Positions 27,460 through 36,498 are shown, counted from the stretch's first letter. The stretch is 64,000 nt of DNA from an uncultured Aquimarina sp. (GCA_947498595.1 CANMKX010000004.1:62001-126000), one strand, 5' to 3'. The notes: generated by a model not told the origin, from the letters alone. Numbers and translations: made by a program.

Positions 27460-27912
27460 ATGAAGGCTATTTTATATTTTTTGTTTTTTTTCGTGTTTAC
27501 TTTCTCTATTCATGCGCAACAATATGATGCAATACAAACATCGACTACAAAAACGAATCAATCAGAATCTAAATCGCCTTTAATTATTACTAAAATTGCT
27601 TTAGGTGAAACTTTGCATTTTTCTGATCAAAGCATAAAATTTATAAAAGTAATAGAAGACTCTCGTTGTCCTAAATACACAAACTGCATTTGGGAAGGTC
27701 AAGCGAAAGCTGTTCTTAGTATTTATAAAGGAAAAAAAGTCAGCAAAGAGATTACGGTTAATTTTGGCTCTAAAGATGTTCATCCTGAAAATAAAAAAGA
27801 ATTATTTAAAGCTGATGATAATACTATTTTAGCTTATAATTTGACTCCATATCCTGTTTCTGGAAAAAAAATCAATAGTAAAAAATACGTTTTAGAATTG
27901 ATCGTTAAATAA
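27460..27912 (+). CDS. Secreted protein of unknown function
   Basis: A 150-residue protein with a clear signal peptide (LYFLFFFVFTFSIHA, cleaved before Q). The mature part contains the segment EDSRCPKYTNCIWEGQAKA, a Cys-Pro...Cys-Ile-Trp-x-G pattern found in many small secreted Bacteroidota proteins of unknown role; the two cysteines probably form a disulfide. It has no obvious partner and lies between the DnaJ-like gene and an EamA transporter on the same strand. Confidence 0.65.
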   Translation: MKAILYFLFFFVFTFSIHAQQYDAIQTSTTKTNQSESKSPLIITKIALGETLHFSDQSIKFIKVIEDSRCPKYTNCIWEGQAKAVLSIYKGKKVSKEITVNFGSKDVHPENKKELFKADDNTILAYNLTPYPVSGKKINSKKYVLELIVK

Positions 27913-27958
27913 TTGTTAGTTAGCCTATCATTACACTAGATTTTAGCATCTTTGCGAG

Positions 27959-28879
27959 ATGATTTCAAATAACATCAAAGCTCACAGTGCTTTATTGAGT
28001 GTCAATATTATTTATGGTGCCAACTATTTAATTGCAAAAGGATTGATGCCAGACAGAATCGGTGCTTCTGCTCTTGTTTTTCTACGAATTGCGGGTGCTG
28101 GGATATTATTTTTTATCTTAAAGTTTTTTATTAAAGAAAAGCTCGATAAAAAAGATCTGAAGCTTTTAGCACTATGCGGTTTATTAGGAGTTTGTATGAA
28201 TCAGCTCTTTTCGATGAACGGCTTGAGTTTAACATCTCCTGTCGATGCTTCAATTATCGTAACAGCAATTCCCATATTTACGGTAATTATTAGTTATTTT
28301 TTATTAAAAGAACCTTTAACTACGCAACGTATCTTAGGAGTATCTTTAGGTGCTTTAGGTGCTATCCTTTTAATTTACTTAGGAAACTCTAGTTTAGGAT
28401 CTGGTTCTATTACGGGTAACATTTTTGTTTTTATCAATGCACTATCTTATTCGTTTTATCTGGTTCTAGTAAAACCGCTAATGCAAAAATATAAACCTGT
28501 TACTGTAATTTGTTGGGTGTTTTTATTTGGTTTTATTTTCATGTTCCCTTTTGGTATTTCTCAATTAATTACAACAGACTTCTCTGTATACCAAGCAACA
28601 GACTGGACTTCTTTGTTTTATGTAATTGTTGGCCCTACGTTTCTAGCATATTTACTTAATATGTATGCTTTACAATATGTTAAACCATCTGTTTCTGGAA
28701 GTTATATTTATGTACAACCTGTAGTCGCTATGTTATTAGTTGCTATTGTAACTTATCTATACGCTACTAGTAATTACAAAGGTGATATTACTTTTGAAAA
28801 ATTACTATGCTGTATTCTTATTTTTATAGGCGTATTTTTAATTAGTAGTAAGCCTCTATCTTATTTTAAAAAATCTTAA
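27959..28879 (+). CDS. EamA/DMT-family transporter
   Basis: A 306-residue inner-membrane protein with about ten hydrophobic helices in two EamA repeats (for example NIIYGANYLIAKG, then FVFINALSYSFYLVLVKPL). Each repeat holds the family's Pro- and Gly-containing segments. Members export amino acids, drugs or nucleotide precursors; the substrate cannot be inferred. It converges with the feo operon, with only a 13-base gap to the last feo-cluster gene. Confidence 0.9.
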   Translation: MISNNIKAHSALLSVNIIYGANYLIAKGLMPDRIGASALVFLRIAGAGILFFILKFFIKEKLDKKDLKLLALCGLLGVCMNQLFSMNGLSLTSPVDASIIVTAIPIFTVIISYFLLKEPLTTQRILGVSLGALGAILLIYLGNSSLGSGSITGNIFVFINALSYSFYLVLVKPLMQKYKPVTVICWVFLFGFIFMFPFGISQLITTDFSVYQATDWTSLFYVIVGPTFLAYLLNMYALQYVKPSVSGSYIYVQPVVAMLLVAIVTYLYATSNYKGDITFEKLLCCILIFIGVFLISSKPLSYFKKS

Positions 28880-28892
28880 TAATACGACACAT

Positions 28893-29027
28893 TTAATGGC
28901 ATCCACAATCACCCGAATTACAAGCTGTTTTATCTTTCTTAGTTTTAGGTTTTATTCCAAATTTCTTTACTAAAAAGATAACTGCAATTGCAAAAGTAAT
29001 TACGACTAATAGTTCTTGGATTTCCAT
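28893..29027 (-). CDS. FeoB-associated Cys-rich membrane protein
   Basis: A 44-residue protein with one N-terminal transmembrane helix (LLVVITFAIAVIFLV), a short basic linker and a cysteine-rich tail (ACNSGDCGCH). This architecture is the small FeoB-associated Cys-rich protein seen at the end of feo operons in Bacteroidota. It may bind iron or redox-gate FeoB at the membrane; the function is not established. It starts only 2 bases after the stop of the upstream secreted protein gene, so it is the last gene of the feo operon. Confidence 0.85.
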   Translation of the reverse strand: MEIQELLVVITFAIAVIFLVKKFGIKPKTKKDKTACNSGDCGCH

Positions 29028-29029
29028 TT

Positions 29030-29590
29030 TTATAATTTTATCGATTTCTTTATATTATATAAGATATTCCAGATCTTATGTTCTTTTTCTTGTGGTGAAA
29101 CCAGTGTAATTAATATCGTTTTATCGTTCTTTTTCACAACGTCCATTTCCATTTTAAGATCAACTATCCTTCCGTCGGTAAATGGATCAAAGAAATGTAT
29201 TTTAGAAATAAATTGTTGATTGATTTTTTGTGTCTCAACTGTTATTTTATCCAAATCAATTGTCATTTTTTTTGAATTCATTACAGCATTGCATAATCCT
29301 TTAAAATAAATTGTTAAGAATGTTTCCATTTCTTTTATTGAAAATTCATCTTCTTTTTCTAGTGCTATCACAAATGCATATGTAAAATATTCTTCTGAGG
29401 TAACATCAAACATCCCTGGAGAAAAACGCAATTCTTCAAATCCTTTATAAGAGATTTCTGGAGCAAAGTCTAAAGGAAAGTCTATTTTTTCGTACCTCCA
29501 ATTTAAAGGTTCCTTTAAAAATATTATCCCCTCTTGAGCTTTCCCTAATGTTATTTGCAAAAAGCACGCTATCAATACTACTAATTTCAT
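29030..29590 (-). CDS. Secreted protein of unknown function in the feo operon
   Basis: A 186-residue protein with a signal peptide (KLVVLIACFLQITLGKA). The mature part is mixed alpha/beta with no cysteines apart from one (GLCNAV) and no motif I recognise. It begins 6 bases after the feoB stop and ends just before the FeoB-associated peptide, so it is almost certainly co-transcribed with ferrous iron uptake. A role in delivering iron to FeoB or supporting it from the periplasm is only a guess. Confidence 0.7.
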   Translation of the reverse strand: MKLVVLIACFLQITLGKAQEGIIFLKEPLNWRYEKIDFPLDFAPEISYKGFEELRFSPGMFDVTSEEYFTYAFVIALEKEDEFSIKEMETFLTIYFKGLCNAVMNSKKMTIDLDKITVETQKINQQFISKIHFFDPFTDGRIVDLKMEMDVVKKNDKTILITLVSPQEKEHKIWNILYNIKKSIKL

Positions 29591-29596
29591 TCTTAA

Positions 29597-31693
29597 TTAT
29601 TTCATTAATTGATATACTACTAACGCGACTATATATGCCAATCCGCTCATTACTATTAATTGTAATGATGGCCATTTCCATGAGTTAGTTTCTCTTTTAA
29701 CAATGGCAAGTGTACTCATACATTGCATTGCAAATGCATAAAACAACAGTAAAGACATTCCGCTTGCTAACGTAAATACAGGTTTTCCTGACGCATGAAC
29801 TTCTGTTGCCATACGATCTTTGATTTTTTCTTCATCTTCACTTCCCACACTATAAATTGTTGCGAGCGTTCCTACAAATACTTCTCTTGCTGCAAATGAA
29901 CTAACAATAGCGATTCCTATTTTCCAATCGTATCCTAAGGGTGCTACTAGTGGTTCTATTCCTTTTCCCATATATCCTATATAAGAATGTTCTAATTGAT
30001 AGGATGCTATTTTTTCATTCAACTCATCTTCAGACAGGTTTTTGTCTTCATACGTTTGGGTTATATATGTTTCGGCATTTTCAAATTTGCTTCCTGGACC
30101 ATAACTTGCTAACACCCACAAGATAATTGAAATTGCAAGAATAATTTTACCTGCTCCAAAAACAAATGCTTTTGTTTTTTCTAAAACTGTAATCAATACA
30201 TTTTTAGGTAATGGCATTTTATAGTTTGGCATTTCAATAATAAAAATATTCCTGCTCTTTATTTTCAACATTTTATTCAACATCCATGAAGCTCCTATTG
30301 CGGTTCCAAACCCAAGTAGGTATAAAAACATCAAGGTTAAACTTTGATATCCTATAATCCCTACGACTCTTTCTTCTGGAATTACTAATGCTATAATTAT
30401 TAAGTATACTGGTAATCGTGCAGAACAGGTTGTAAATGGTACAATTAAAATAGTGATTAATCGTTCTTTCCAGTTTTCTATATTTCGAGCAGCCATTACT
30501 GCTGGGATAGCACAAGCTGTTCCTGAAACTAAAGGCACTACACTTTTACCACTTAATCCAAAACGCCTCATTACTCTATCCATCAAAAAAACAACCCTGC
30601 TCATATATCCGCTCTCTTCTAGTATCGAAATAAATAAAAACAAGAATGCTATTTGAGGAATAAAAATAACAACTCCTCCAATACCTGGTATTATTCCTTC
30701 TGCAATAAGGTTTGTAAATACTCCTGGAGGTAAAACATCTTTTACTATTTCACTTAAACTGGCAAATGATGCATCAATCAAATCCATTGGATAAGATGAC
30801 CAATCATAAATTGCTTGAAAGATCAATAATAGAATAGCAAAAAAGATAACATATCCCCATATCTTATGTGTTAGTATATTATCTAATTTTGTTCGTAATC
30901 CTGTTGCTTTTTGAGGATCAATTTCTACACCTTTTTTTAATGCATTATTTATAAATTGGTATCTCTTTATGGTCTCTTTATGCTGTATTTTCTTTTGTAG
31001 AGTTTTATCTGTAAATTTTGATTCAGTATGAACGATCTCACTTTCGTTCTCTTTTTGAATTTCGCTATCTTTAGTTAATTGCAACCATGATCGATATACC
31101 GATTGTTTTGGTGTTATTTGTTGCAGTTCATCAAAATACTCTTTGTTAATTGATGAAATATCCAAAGTTGTGGACTTTGTTAATTCTTTATATTCTAAAA
31201 TTGCTGCCTTTAGCTCTTCTATTCCTGTATTTGCACGAGTACTTGCTAAAATTATTTTTGTATCTAGTTCTTTTTCAAGAGCGGGAATATTCAATTCTAT
31301 TCCTTTTTTAATCATTCGATCTGCCATGTTCACGACTAAAATTGTCGGTAATTCTAGATCTTTAATTTGTGTAAACAATAATAGGTTTCGCTTCAAATTT
31401 TCAACATCACAAACTACTACTGCTACATCTGGATAGAATTTATTTTGAGTATCTAATAGTACATCTACTACTACATTTTCGTCTAGAGATGATGCATTAA
31501 GGCTATATGTTCCAGGTAGATCAAGTACTTCTGCTTTTATACCTTCAGAGAGTTTACTTATTCCTTTTTTCTTTTCTACAGTAATTCCTGGATAATTCCC
31601 TACTTGCTGGTTTAATCCTGTAAGGTTATTAAATAAGGATGTTTTACCTGTATTAGGATTTCCTATTAAGGCAACTTTAATTCTAGTACTCAT
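29597..31693 (-). CDS. feoB: Ferrous iron transporter FeoB
   Basis: A 698-residue inner-membrane Fe(II) transporter. It has an N-terminal G domain (GNPNTGKTS at residues 11-19, DLPGTYSLN, then NMAD as the G4 motif), a helical linker, and a membrane part with the two inverted Gate/core repeats (GIGGVVIFIPQIAFLFLF with ESGYMSR; FAAREVFVGTLATIYSVG). The family imports Fe(II) across the inner membrane. It starts 17 bases after feoA. Confidence 0.96.
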   Translation of the reverse strand: MSTRIKVALIGNPNTGKTSLFNNLTGLNQQVGNYPGITVEKKKGISKLSEGIKAEVLDLPGTYSLNASSLDENVVVDVLLDTQNKFYPDVAVVVCDVENLKRNLLLFTQIKDLELPTILVVNMADRMIKKGIELNIPALEKELDTKIILASTRANTGIEELKAAILEYKELTKSTTLDISSINKEYFDELQQITPKQSVYRSWLQLTKDSEIQKENESEIVHTESKFTDKTLQKKIQHKETIKRYQFINNALKKGVEIDPQKATGLRTKLDNILTHKIWGYVIFFAILLLIFQAIYDWSSYPMDLIDASFASLSEIVKDVLPPGVFTNLIAEGIIPGIGGVVIFIPQIAFLFLFISILEESGYMSRVVFLMDRVMRRFGLSGKSVVPLVSGTACAIPAVMAARNIENWKERLITILIVPFTTCSARLPVYLIIIALVIPEERVVGIIGYQSLTLMFLYLLGFGTAIGASWMLNKMLKIKSRNIFIIEMPNYKMPLPKNVLITVLEKTKAFVFGAGKIILAISIILWVLASYGPGSKFENAETYITQTYEDKNLSEDELNEKIASYQLEHSYIGYMGKGIEPLVAPLGYDWKIGIAIVSSFAAREVFVGTLATIYSVGSEDEEKIKDRMATEVHASGKPVFTLASGMSLLLFYAFAMQCMSTLAIVKRETNSWKWPSLQLIVMSGLAYIVALVVYQLMK

Positions 31694-31710
31694 ATTTTAT
31701 TAGTAGTAAT

Positions 31711-31938
31711 TTACAACAACTCTATCTCAATATATTCTGCCATTTCTTTTCGCATCGCCAGATGGCTTCCGTTAATTGACAAATACATAGGGCATTTATA
31801 AGGTGCTGTATGCAATAATTCAACTTCATTACCAGGCAAGCATCCCATTTCTAGAAGTTTCAACGGAATTTCATCTATAGAGAACTCTTTTATAATTCCT
31901 TTTTGCCCAATATCAAGTGTTGCTATCGTATTCTTCAA
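31711..31938 (-). CDS. feoA: FeoA-type SH3-like protein
   Basis: A 75-residue small beta-barrel protein matching FeoA: a DIGQKGIIKEF start, LLEMGCLPGNEVELLH in the centre and an HLAMRKEMAEYIEI end. FeoA associates with FeoB in the cytoplasm and is needed for uptake. It is the first gene of the feo operon; I see no clear Fur or -7 site in the 79 bases before it. Confidence 0.93.
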   Translation of the reverse strand: MKNTIATLDIGQKGIIKEFSIDEIPLKLLEMGCLPGNEVELLHTAPYKCPMYLSINGSHLAMRKEMAEYIEIELL

Positions 31939-32017
31939 GCTTATTTAGATTAATTAAAAGGTTAAAAGTACTCAAAAAAATTCCTTTTACTATCTTTTTA
32001 ACGTATTAATAGCGTTC

Positions 32018-32698
32018 TTATTTATTCTTAAAAGTTTCTTTTTTTAAGATTTCAATTTCTTCTAATAATTTTTCAATCTCTTCGGGATTCGTTCCATCAT
32101 AAAAGCCTCTTATACGTTTTTTTGTATCAACTAATACAAAATTTTCTGTATGTACCATATCGTATGGTCCACCATCTCCTTCAGATTCTGCTACCAAATA
32201 TGATTTTCTAGCTAGGTCGTATATTTGTTTTTTATCTCCTGTAACAAGATTCCATTTACTATCTATTACTCCTTTTTTGAGTGCATACTTTTTTAATTGA
32301 GCTATCGTATCAATTTCTGGTGTTACTGTATGTGATAAAAGTAATATCGCTGCATCATTTTTTAGTTCTTCTTGAATCTTCACCATATTTCCTGTCATAA
32401 TGGGACAAATTGTTTGACAAGTAGTAAAGAAAAAATCTGCTACATAAATTTTCCCCTCATAATCTTCTTGAGTTATTGTTTTCCCATTTTGATTTACCAA
32501 TTCAAAATCTTTAATCGTGTGATATTTGCGAACATGCTGTACCGTTGTATCTACTAATTTATTATTAACCATATAAGGTTCATAAACAGGTAAAACTTTT
32601 ACTGGTTTTAGAATTGAATAAATAATACTGATGATAATTACAGATAATACAAAAAGGACAATGGCAAAGAATTTGTATTTAGAAAAAAACTGAAGCAT
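32018..32698 (-). CDS. SCO1/SenC-type copper chaperone
   Basis: A 226-residue thioredoxin-fold protein with an N-terminal membrane anchor (FFAIVLFVLSVIIISIIYSIL). The copper-binding CxxxC is at C94 and C98 in FTTCQTICP, and the distal histidine is in DMVHTENFVL. SCO proteins deliver copper to cytochrome c oxidase or maintain its thiols. It is upstream of feoA on the same strand but with an 79-base gap and its own promoter, so it may be a separate unit. Confidence 0.93.
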   Translation of the reverse strand: MLQFFSKYKFFAIVLFVLSVIIISIIYSILKPVKVLPVYEPYMVNNKLVDTTVQHVRKYHTIKDFELVNQNGKTITQEDYEGKIYVADFFFTTCQTICPIMTGNMVKIQEELKNDAAILLLSHTVTPEIDTIAQLKKYALKKGVIDSKWNLVTGDKKQIYDLARKSYLVAESEGDGGPYDMVHTENFVLVDTKKRIRGFYDGTNPEEIEKLLEEIEILKKETFKNK

Positions 32699-32718
32699 AT
32701 AATCATTTTTAATGTCTA

Positions 32719-32726
32719 CAAAATTA
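32719..32726 (-). promoter_or_regulatory. Putative -7 box of the SCO gene
   Basis: The minus strand reads TAATTTTG, an exact TAnnTTTG match 21 bases before the start codon. Confidence 0.5.
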
Positions 32727-32822
32727 CAAGGATTGAAATTGATTATACTCCTTTTTAAGCTAAAAAAGTATTAAATCTAATGAACTATAGATCGAATACT
32801 TTTTAAACCAATGCTAAAAGGT

Positions 32823-32830
32823 TACTTTTG
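32823..32830 (+). promoter_or_regulatory. Putative -7 box of rseP
   Basis: TACTTTTG matches TAnnTTTG and lies 27 bases before the rseP ATG, divergent from the SCO promoter. Confidence 0.5.
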
Positions 32831-32856
32831 CGTGATTTAAATTTGAAAAAAGATAC

Positions 32857-34191
32857 ATGAGTCCATTTTTTGTAAAAGCAGTACAACTGCTATTAAGTTT
32901 ATCCTTCTTAATCATTTTACATGAGTTAGGTCATTTTATTCCTGCGAAACTCTTTAAAACTAGGGTTGAAAAATTTTATTTGTTTTTTGACGTAAAATAT
33001 TCTCTCTTCAAAAAGAAGATAGGTGAAACCGTCTATGGTATTGGTTGGTTACCTTTAGGAGGTTACGTAAAAATTGCTGGAATGATGGATGAGAGTATGG
33101 ATAAAGAACAACTTGCTAAACCACCTCAACCATGGGAGTTTAGGTCTAAACCTGCTTGGCAACGTTTAATAATTATGATTGGTGGTGTAACTGTAAATAT
33201 CATCCTTGGGGTACTTATATATATTTGTATAATAGCTGTATGGGGTCAAAACTATGCAAAAGGCGATGATATAAAATACGGTTTTGGTGTTAGTAAAACT
33301 TTAGAAGATTTAGGTTTTAGACAAGGTGATTTATTAGTAACTGTAAATGGTGAAGAGTTGTTTGACGATACCGATATTGGTCATCATCTAATGATGCGAT
33401 CTATCCAAACTGTAACGGTAAAGCATAGTGATGGAACTCAAGAAACTATTAATATTCCTGATAATATTGGTAGCAAAATTTTTGAATCTGGTCATTACCC
33501 AGCTATGTCTCCTCGTTTTCCTTTTGTACTAGATTCTATTGTAGAAGGTAGTATTGCAGAAAAAGCTGGTTTATTAAAAAGTGATAAGGTTCTTAAAATA
33601 GGTAATAGACCTATCAAATATCAAACAGATTTCACATATGCATTACATAATAATAGAAGAAATGATAGCACCGCTGTTATTACTTATGAACGTAATGGTA
33701 ATTTAAAACAAGTAGAGCTTTCTCTTGCTAGTAAAAAGACTATTGGAGTGCATATGGTGGCTTCAGAAAAGAATCCTGTAAAATTTAATCATATAGATTA
33801 TAGTTTTGGTGAAAGTATTTCTAAAGGTCTTTCTTTGGGATATTGGACATTGCATGATTATGTAGCGCAATTCAAATACGTATTTACTAAAAAAGGAGCT
33901 TCTCAAGTTGGAGGTTTTGCTGCTATTGGAGGATTATTTCCTGATACATGGGACTGGAAAGCCTTTTGGGGAACAACTGCATTTATCTCAATCATCTTAG
34001 CATTTATGAATATTTTGCCAATTCCTGCTCTTGATGGTGGACATGTTATGTTTTTATTATATGAAATTATTTCTGGTAGAAAACCTAATGACAAATTCAT
34101 GGAATACGCGCAATTAACTGGTTTTATTCTACTTATATCGTTATTATTGTTTGCAAATGGTAATGATGTTTATCGTTGGTTATTCGAGTAG
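32857..34191 (+). CDS. rseP: Site-2 (RIP) metalloprotease RseP
   Basis: A 444-residue intramembrane zinc protease. The HELGH motif is at residues 22-26 in the first helix and the third zinc ligand is in NILPIPALDGGH in the last third. Two periplasmic PDZ regions lie between (for example FGVSKTLEDLGFRQGDLLVTVNG and GSIAEKAGLLKSDKVLKIG). It cuts membrane-embedded anti-sigma factors and signal peptide remnants, so it may serve the FecR-type anti-sigma factors in this same window. The tRNA-Asn pair follows. Confidence 0.95.
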   Translation: MSPFFVKAVQLLLSLSFLIILHELGHFIPAKLFKTRVEKFYLFFDVKYSLFKKKIGETVYGIGWLPLGGYVKIAGMMDESMDKEQLAKPPQPWEFRSKPAWQRLIIMIGGVTVNIILGVLIYICIIAVWGQNYAKGDDIKYGFGVSKTLEDLGFRQGDLLVTVNGEELFDDTDIGHHLMMRSIQTVTVKHSDGTQETINIPDNIGSKIFESGHYPAMSPRFPFVLDSIVEGSIAEKAGLLKSDKVLKIGNRPIKYQTDFTYALHNNRRNDSTAVITYERNGNLKQVELSLASKKTIGVHMVASEKNPVKFNHIDYSFGESISKGLSLGYWTLHDYVAQFKYVFTKKGASQVGGFAAIGGLFPDTWDWKAFWGTTAFISIILAFMNILPIPALDGGHVMFLLYEIISGRKPNDKFMEYAQLTGFILLISLLLFANGNDVYRWLFE

Positions 34192-34220
34192 AAAAAAAAA
34201 TTAAAAAAAAGTCTGTTTTT

Positions 34221-34254
34221 TTTGTTGTATAAACTAAAAACATCCTTATATTTG
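34221..34254 (+). promoter_or_regulatory. Promoter of the tRNA-Asn pair
   Basis: TTTGTTG at 34221-34227 and TATATTTG at 34247-34254 give a -33/-7 pair with 19 bases between TTG and TA. This is the best full match to the Bacteroidota housekeeping promoter in the window. Confidence 0.75.
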
Positions 34255-34294
34255 CAACCGCAAAAAAGATGATAATCTTTGAGTGTTACAACAC

Positions 34295-34368
34295 TCCTCC
34301 TTAGCTCAGTTGGTTAGAGCATCTGACTGTTAATCAGAGGGTCCTTGGTTCGAGCCCAAGAGGAGGAG
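34295..34368 (+). tRNA. tRNA-Asn (anticodon GUU)
   Basis: A 74-base cloverleaf. Acceptor TCCTCCT pairs with AGGAGGA (34361-34367) and the discriminator is G. The D arm is GCTCAGTTGGTTAGAGC. Anticodon stem TCTGA/TCAGA encloses CTGTTAA with GTT at 34329-34331. The T arm has TTCGAGC. CCA is not encoded. Confidence 0.97.
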
Positions 34369-34436
34369 CAAAAAAACAAAGGCTAATCGGAAGCCGATAA
34401 TTTCCGAAATAAATATATTGAGTTCTTTATGAACAT

Positions 34437-34510
34437 TCCTCCTTAGCTCAGTTGGTTAGAGCATCTGACTGTTAATCAGAGGGTCCTTGGTTCGAGCCCA
34501 AGAGGAGGAG
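34437..34510 (+). tRNA. tRNA-Asn (anticodon GUU), second copy
   Basis: Identical in all 74 bases to the copy at 34295-34368 and separated from it by 68 bases. It shares the upstream promoter and a strong terminator just after it, so both copies are probably cut from one transcript. CCA is not encoded. Confidence 0.97.
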
Positions 34511-34514
34511 CTTT

Positions 34515-34546
34515 AAAACCCTTACTATTTTTAGTAAGGGTTTTTA
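34515..34546 (+). terminator. Rho-independent terminator of the tRNA unit
   Basis: A perfect 13-bp stem (AAAACCCTTACTA at 34515-34527, complement at 34532-34544) with a four-T loop and a trailing T-run. Confidence 0.92.
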
Positions 34547-34653
34547 GTTTTTAATACTTTTGCTTTTCTATTTTTAGATTATTTTCAGGATCAAGAGCAA
34601 TTCTTATTTTATCATATAAATAAACCTCTATAAAATATAGAGGTTTTGATTTA

Positions 34654-35451
34654 TTAATCTAATTTTCTTAATAATTGAATTGCTTCTTTGTGATGATACA
34701 ATTCTTTATCAATTATATATTGTAATCGTTCTCGAGCTCTTTTAATATCCTTCTTTTTTAGAGATATTAATGCCTTATACCAATATCCTTTGGATGCATC
34801 AATTAAATCACTCGTGATCATTGTATCAAAAGTTTTTTCTGCTTCAGAGTATTTTTCTAATTCTAGTTGCGATATTCCTATATAAACTTGTAAAATTCCT
34901 CTTTGGTATTTAGTTTCTTCTACTTCTTTAAATAATCTCAGTGCACTTTTGTAATTCTTTACCTCAAACTCTTGCTGTGCTTTTATCAAATTATTTGGAT
35001 CATTATTCCCTCTAGAGACCAAAGATGGTAATGTTTTCAATTGTAAATATTCTACATACAATTCATCTGTAGTAACTTTATTTAAATTTATAAAAATGGT
35101 TCCGATAATAAGTACTACAATTACAGCTGCAACATATATATAATTTTTATTTGTCTTTTTATATCGTGTTGCTTGATATTCTTCGTTTACATTTTTCAGC
35201 ACTTTTTTTAGGTTTAAAGCCTTTTCACCTTTGAATAATTTCACATACTCGTTTACCTCATCTATAGATGACTCTTCTTCATTATAATTCCATTTTTCAT
35301 TATGTAATGTTTCTAGAAGTTGTTTTTCAAAAATTACCTTTTCTTTAAAATCATTTTCATTTTTAATTCGCTCTAAAATCGCTTCTTCTTCTTTTTCAGA
35401 AAGAGTTTTATTCAAAAACTTTTCTATTAAAATATCATCTTCTAAACTCAT
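34654..35451 (-). CDS. Membrane TPR protein, putative anti-sigma factor
   Basis: A 265-residue protein. The N-terminal cytoplasmic region (residues 1-100; FLNKTLSEKEEEAILERI) resembles the helical sigma-binding part of anti-sigma factors. A single transmembrane helix follows (104-122, YIYVAAVIVVLIIGTIFIN), then a periplasmic part with TPR-like repeats (ALRLFKEVEETKYQRGILQVYIG, YSEAEKTFDTMI). It overlaps the ECF sigma gene by 4 bases (ATGA-type coupling), which strongly supports the sigma/anti-sigma pairing. The TPRs would be the sensing or docking surface. Confidence 0.75.
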   Translation of the reverse strand: MSLEDDILIEKFLNKTLSEKEEEAILERIKNENDFKEKVIFEKQLLETLHNEKWNYNEEESSIDEVNEYVKLFKGEKALNLKKVLKNVNEEYQATRYKKTNKNYIYVAAVIVVLIIGTIFINLNKVTTDELYVEYLQLKTLPSLVSRGNNDPNNLIKAQQEFEVKNYKSALRLFKEVEETKYQRGILQVYIGISQLELEKYSEAEKTFDTMITSDLIDASKGYWYKALISLKKKDIKRARERLQYIIDKELYHHKEAIQLLRKLD

Positions 35452-36011
35452 ATCTCCTTCAACGATTTATATCGTTTATCTTTTTTAATTAGCGTTGTTA
35501 GTTTTGCTTTACATTTAAAAACTCTTTGTCTTGCTACTGTTTCAGAATTATACCCCATTTCTTCAACCATTTTGGTATATGGGATTCGATTAAAAAACAT
35601 TTTTAAAATTTTCTTACAATTCTCGGATATTAACTCTAATGCTTCTGCAAATAACTCCCATCTTTTTTGCTCTACTAAAGCCTCTGCAAGATTAAACTCT
35701 TCTTCATTAAGTGCCACAACGTCATTATTTGTTACCCAATTCTTATTTGCATTCAACTCTCTACGCCACATATTTCTACAGACCGTAAAAAGATAAGCTT
35801 CAAAATTACTTTTGATAATAAACTTTTCTTTTTGATATCTAATTGTTATTTGTAGCAATGCTTTTTGAAAAATATCTTCTGCATCATGGAATGTTCCTTT
35901 GTTCTTTAAAAGAAATTTTTCAACTTTAGGAAAGCACTCTTCATACAGTTTCTTTATTTTTTTTGAATCTTGATTTATTAGAGCTTCAAGGTAATAGGAG
36001 TTATCTTTCAT
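35448..36011 (-). CDS. ECF-type RNA polymerase sigma factor (CHAT locus)
   Basis: A 187-residue sigma-70 region 2 and 4 protein. Region 2 is at about 15-90 (FHDAEDIFQKALLQI, FEAYLFTVCRNMWRREL) and region 4 at about 120-175 (ISENCKKILKMFFNRIPYTKMVEEMGYNS). It would direct RNA polymerase to a small regulon, presumably including the divergent lipoprotein-CHAT operon. A -7 box (TATTTTTG on the minus strand, 36033-36040) lies 21 bases upstream. It is translationally coupled to the putative anti-sigma gene. Confidence 0.92.
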   Translation of the reverse strand: MKDNSYYLEALINQDSKKIKKLYEECFPKVEKFLLKNKGTFHDAEDIFQKALLQITIRYQKEKFIIKSNFEAYLFTVCRNMWRRELNANKNWVTNNDVVALNEEEFNLAEALVEQKRWELFAEALELISENCKKILKMFFNRIPYTKMVEEMGYNSETVARQRVFKCKAKLTTLIKKDKRYKSLKEI

Positions 36012-36032
36012 TCATTTATTTTATTCTACTAA

Positions 36033-36040
36033 CAAAAATA
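36033..36040 (-). promoter_or_regulatory. Putative -7 box of the CHAT-locus sigma gene
   Basis: The minus strand reads TATTTTTG, an exact TAnnTTTG match 21 bases before the sigma start codon. Confidence 0.5.
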
Positions 36041-36054
36041 ATCTTTTATCTTCA

Positions 36055-36065
36055 TAGGGGTAACA
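36055..36065 (+). promoter_or_regulatory. Candidate ECF -35 element before the lipoprotein-CHAT operon
   Basis: TAGGGGTAACA lies 52 bases before the ATG at 36118 and about 20 bases from the oppositely facing sigma promoter. Its core GGGGTAACA recurs at 60085-60093 in the second sigma/FecR locus. The GTAAC string resembles ECF -35 elements. Confidence 0.45.
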
Positions 36066-36117
36066 AAAACAGCAATTCTGAACATTTCTACACTTATATA
36101 TATTAAAAAAACAGCTT

Positions 36118-36498
36118 ATGAATGCCTTTAAATTTTTAAAACATTTTATTTTTGCATTAACAATTATCCTTGTATTTAGTTGCGATCCTAATCAAAATAT
36201 TGATACCGAAATTATTGAATTAGAATCTCTTTCTCAAAAAAGAAACTCTCATTTAATATACGACACAATGTTAATCCAATACAAGAGAGGATTGAGTGAT
36301 AAAGAAAAACAACGAATAAGAGATTATTATCGTAAAATAAACTTTCTAGTTTCTTGGGAATCTTGTGATGAAAATCATGAAGATTTTGAAACTTGGGTTA
36401 TTTTACCTCAAAAAGATTCAGACATCCCTATTGAACCAGAGGAAGATGAAGATGATGTAGAGAGAAGCGTACAAGGGGCTACTTGTAGAGCATTATGA
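36118..36498 (+). CDS. Small lipoprotein with propeptide-like segment
   Basis: A 126-residue lipoprotein (cysteine 22 in LVFSCDPN). The segment DTMLIQYKRGLSDKEKQRIR looks like the start of subtilase (fervidolysin-type) propeptide domains, and ESCDENHEDFETWVIL resembles the short Cys...W closing strand seen with them in Bacteroidota; this likeness is by eye. The tail is very acidic (EPEEDEDDVER). Its stop overlaps the CHAT protease start (ATGA, 4 bases), so the two are translated together. It may inhibit, chaperone or be a substrate of the protease. Confidence 0.7.
   Translation: MNAFKFLKHFIFALTIILVFSCDPNQNIDTEIIELESLSQKRNSHLIYDTMLIQYKRGLSDKEKQRIRDYYRKINFLVSWESCDENHEDFETWVILPQKDSDIPIEPEEDEDDVERSVQGATCRAL

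Noticed and set aside
34295..34510. tRNA pair as an integration hotspot
   Set aside because: The flanking genes are an ordinary rseP gene and a sigma locus; no integrase or partial tRNA copy is present.
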